A stretch of 64,000 nt of DNA, from NCBI RefSeq assembly GCF_002741055.1, contig NZ_CP016809.1, forward strand, positions 3,822,501 to 3,886,500. Direction: 5' to 3'. Origin of the DNA: Paenibacillus ihbetae (GTDB taxonomy: Bacteria > Bacillota > Bacilli > Paenibacillales > Paenibacillaceae). Positions 62,714 to 64,000 of the stretch are shown piece after piece. Position 1 is the stretch's first letter. Each line of letters starts with the position of its first letter. Under the pieces are notes generated by a model, which worked only from the letters and a program-made list of their open reading frames with translations, ran no database searches and was not told the origin of the DNA. The translations under genes and the position numbers were made by a program.

Positions 62714-64000
62714 ACTAAAAGAAAAAACAGCATTAATGTGGATTGTTGCAGTGATTTTTTCCACCTGCCTTATTTATGTTCTTATACCAAATCAAATGTT
62801 TGTAATATTGTTGTTATTCTCATTTCTACTAATTTTTTGTGTGAAATCAATTCAGGCTAGTATAAAGGGGGAAGTATTTAAACCGTATAAGTCATTCAAT
62901 TATAAAACCAAAATATGGATTTATATTTTCTACTTCATTTTTTCTTTTTTGCTATTTTTGAGTCTTATAGGTTCAAGATTTGATGCGTCTAAATCACTAT
63001 TAGGTAATTTAATAATAAGTGTCCTTGCAGTAATTTCTTTGATGTGCTTAGTATTGTACACTACTTATAATTTATTGAGTTATGATTCAAATGCTACTGG
63101 GACATCTCTGATAGGTAAATATAGAATACTTATTTATTCTCTACCGAGTATAGTCATTTATAGTTTTTATCTTATATCATATTTTCCTGGAGCAATGTCA
63201 CCAGATTCCTTAGATCAATGGTCTCAAACAATTAGTCATGAGTTTAATGATTGGCATCCTGTAGCACATACATGGTTTATTATGCTAACCACAATAATAT
63301 GGAAAAGCCCTGCGGCCTATTCTGTAGTTCAAATTCTTATTCTCGCATTTATAATTGGATATTTGGGATATACCTTTGAGAAGTATGGAGTAAGGAAATT
63401 TCTGATATGGATGATCGTGCTATGCATGTCTTTAATCCCTATAAACGGAATATATTCAATAACTATGTGGAAAGATATCTTGTATAGTGCATGTATGTTA
63501 TTGTTCTCCATTTTTATCTTTAACTTAATAAAAACTAGAGGCAATTGGCTAGATTCTAATTTAAATATCTTTTTATACTTTATTTCTAGTCTTGGCTTTA
63601 TTATGTTCAGGCATAATGGTCTGTTAGTATTCGTTGTTACATTGGTTATATTAGCTATAATATTTAAATCAGATCTAAAAAAAGTCTATTTTATTTCAAT
63701 TATTGTGGTAGTTGTTCAATTAATAATCACTGGTCCGCTCTATAATTTTTTCAATGTAAAATCTTCAGATCCGAATGAAGCACTTGCAATTCCTACGCAA
63801 CTTATTGCAAGCGTTATTGCACAAGATGGAAATTTGGCCCAGGAGCAGAAAGATTTTTTTAATGAGGTTTTACCTCTTGATATGTGGAGGAAATTATATA
63901 ATCCCTACTCGGTTGATCCTATAAAATTTAATGAACAATTCAATAGAAGCTTCTTATTGGAAAATAAAAATGAGTTCCTCAAGCAATGGTTAGTTGTTTC
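62703..64000 (+). CDS. Large multi-pass membrane protein, possibly DUF6020/GT-C-like (3' end outside window)
   Basis: ATG 62703 (after AAGGCAGG) opens a frame without a stop to the end of the window, at least 432 residues. About ten membrane helices are visible. The first external loop contains FPGAMSPDSLDQWSQTISHEFNDWHPVAHT, written here in two parts as FPGAMSPDSLDQW and FNDWHPVAHT, with conserved-looking acidic residues as in GT-C transferases; a second landmark is MWKDILYSAC. I associate these motifs with DUF6020 membrane proteins of Firmicutes. Coupled by an 11-bp overlap to a DPM1-like gene, it may transfer sugars from polyprenyl phosphate to the exported glycan. Confidence 0.75.
   Translation, partial: MNIELKEKTALMWIVAVIFSTCLIYVLIPNQMFVILLLFSFLLIFCVKSIQASIKGEVFKPYKSFNYKTKIWIYIFYFIFSFLLFLSLIGSRFDASKSLLGNLIISVLAVISLMCLVLYTTYNLLSYDSNATGTSLIGKYRILIYSLPSIVIYSFYLISYFPGAMSPDSLDQWSQTISHEFNDWHPVAHTWFIMLTTIIWKSPAAYSVVQILILAFIIGYLGYTFEKYGVRKFLIWMIVLCMSLIPINGIYSITMWKDILYSACMLLFSIFIFNLIKTRGNWLDSNLNIFLYFISSLGFIMFRHNGLLVFVVTLVILAIIFKSDLKKVYFISIIVVVVQLIITGPLYNFFNVKSSDPNEALAIPTQLIASVIAQDGNLAQEQKDFFNEVLPLDMWRKLYNPYSVDPIKFNEQFNRSFLLENKNEFLKQWLVV

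Overview
The window looks like a chromosomal segment of a Gram-positive, Paenibacillus-like member of the Bacillales. The evidence is a MinJ-like division protein close to uvrBA, strong AGGAGG-type ribosome binding sites, frequent TTG/GTG starts, lipoprotein signal peptides, an LplABC-type sugar importer and large AraC/LacI-controlled carbohydrate loci. No species can be named from the sequence alone. No tRNA, rRNA, CRISPR array or intact transposase was seen.

Layout. 1-8.1 kb: the 3' end of a MinJ-like PDZ membrane protein, a lipoprotein, and a two-component system facing away from a three-gene ABC exporter that resembles the B. subtilis linearmycin-resistance set LnrJKLMN. 8.2-9.8 kb: a flagellar stator pair on the minus strand. 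9.9-15.2 kb: uvrB and uvrA behind a promoter with a LexA-like box. 15.6-19.2 kb: a small membrane protein, then an HtrA-type protease translationally coupled to a secreted copper-amine-oxidase-N-domain protein. 19.3-27.3 kb: a terminator whose 3' half is repeated in tandem, a Tet(M)-like GTPase, an MFS transporter, a DNA alkylation repair protein and an RlhA-like U32 protein.

27.5-47.4 kb is the most interesting metabolic block. A membrane-anchored AraC regulator and a lipoprotein/permease/permease importer are followed by two proteins without signal peptides: a putative alpha/alpha-toroid lyase-like enzyme and a GH105-type unsaturated uronyl hydrolase. Then come iolD, iolE, iolC, iolA, iolG and iolB for myo-inositol breakdown, and a LacI-family regulator. 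Five AAGCGCTT-centred or related palindromes lie before the regulator gene, before the importer and, three times, before iolD. I infer a single regulon that imports an oligosaccharide containing a uronic acid and inositol, splits it in the cytoplasm and oxidises the inositol. Several intergenic regions here carry degenerate 20-22 bp tandem repeats or RNA-like stem-loops.

48-64 kb is a surface-polysaccharide region: an acyltransferase, galU and an O-antigen-ligase/polymerase-like TPR protein, and then, from about 53.05 kb, a strikingly AT-rich set (epimerase, Wzm/Wzt-type ABC exporter, glycosyltransferases, coiled-coil methyltransferase, membrane proteins) that was probably acquired horizontally. 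It contains two copies of a fused GT2-GT32 gene that are identical over about 1.35 kb and then become a mosaic. The coiled-coil methyltransferase between them could act as a chain-terminating 'ruler' for the exported glycan. The last gene runs off the window.
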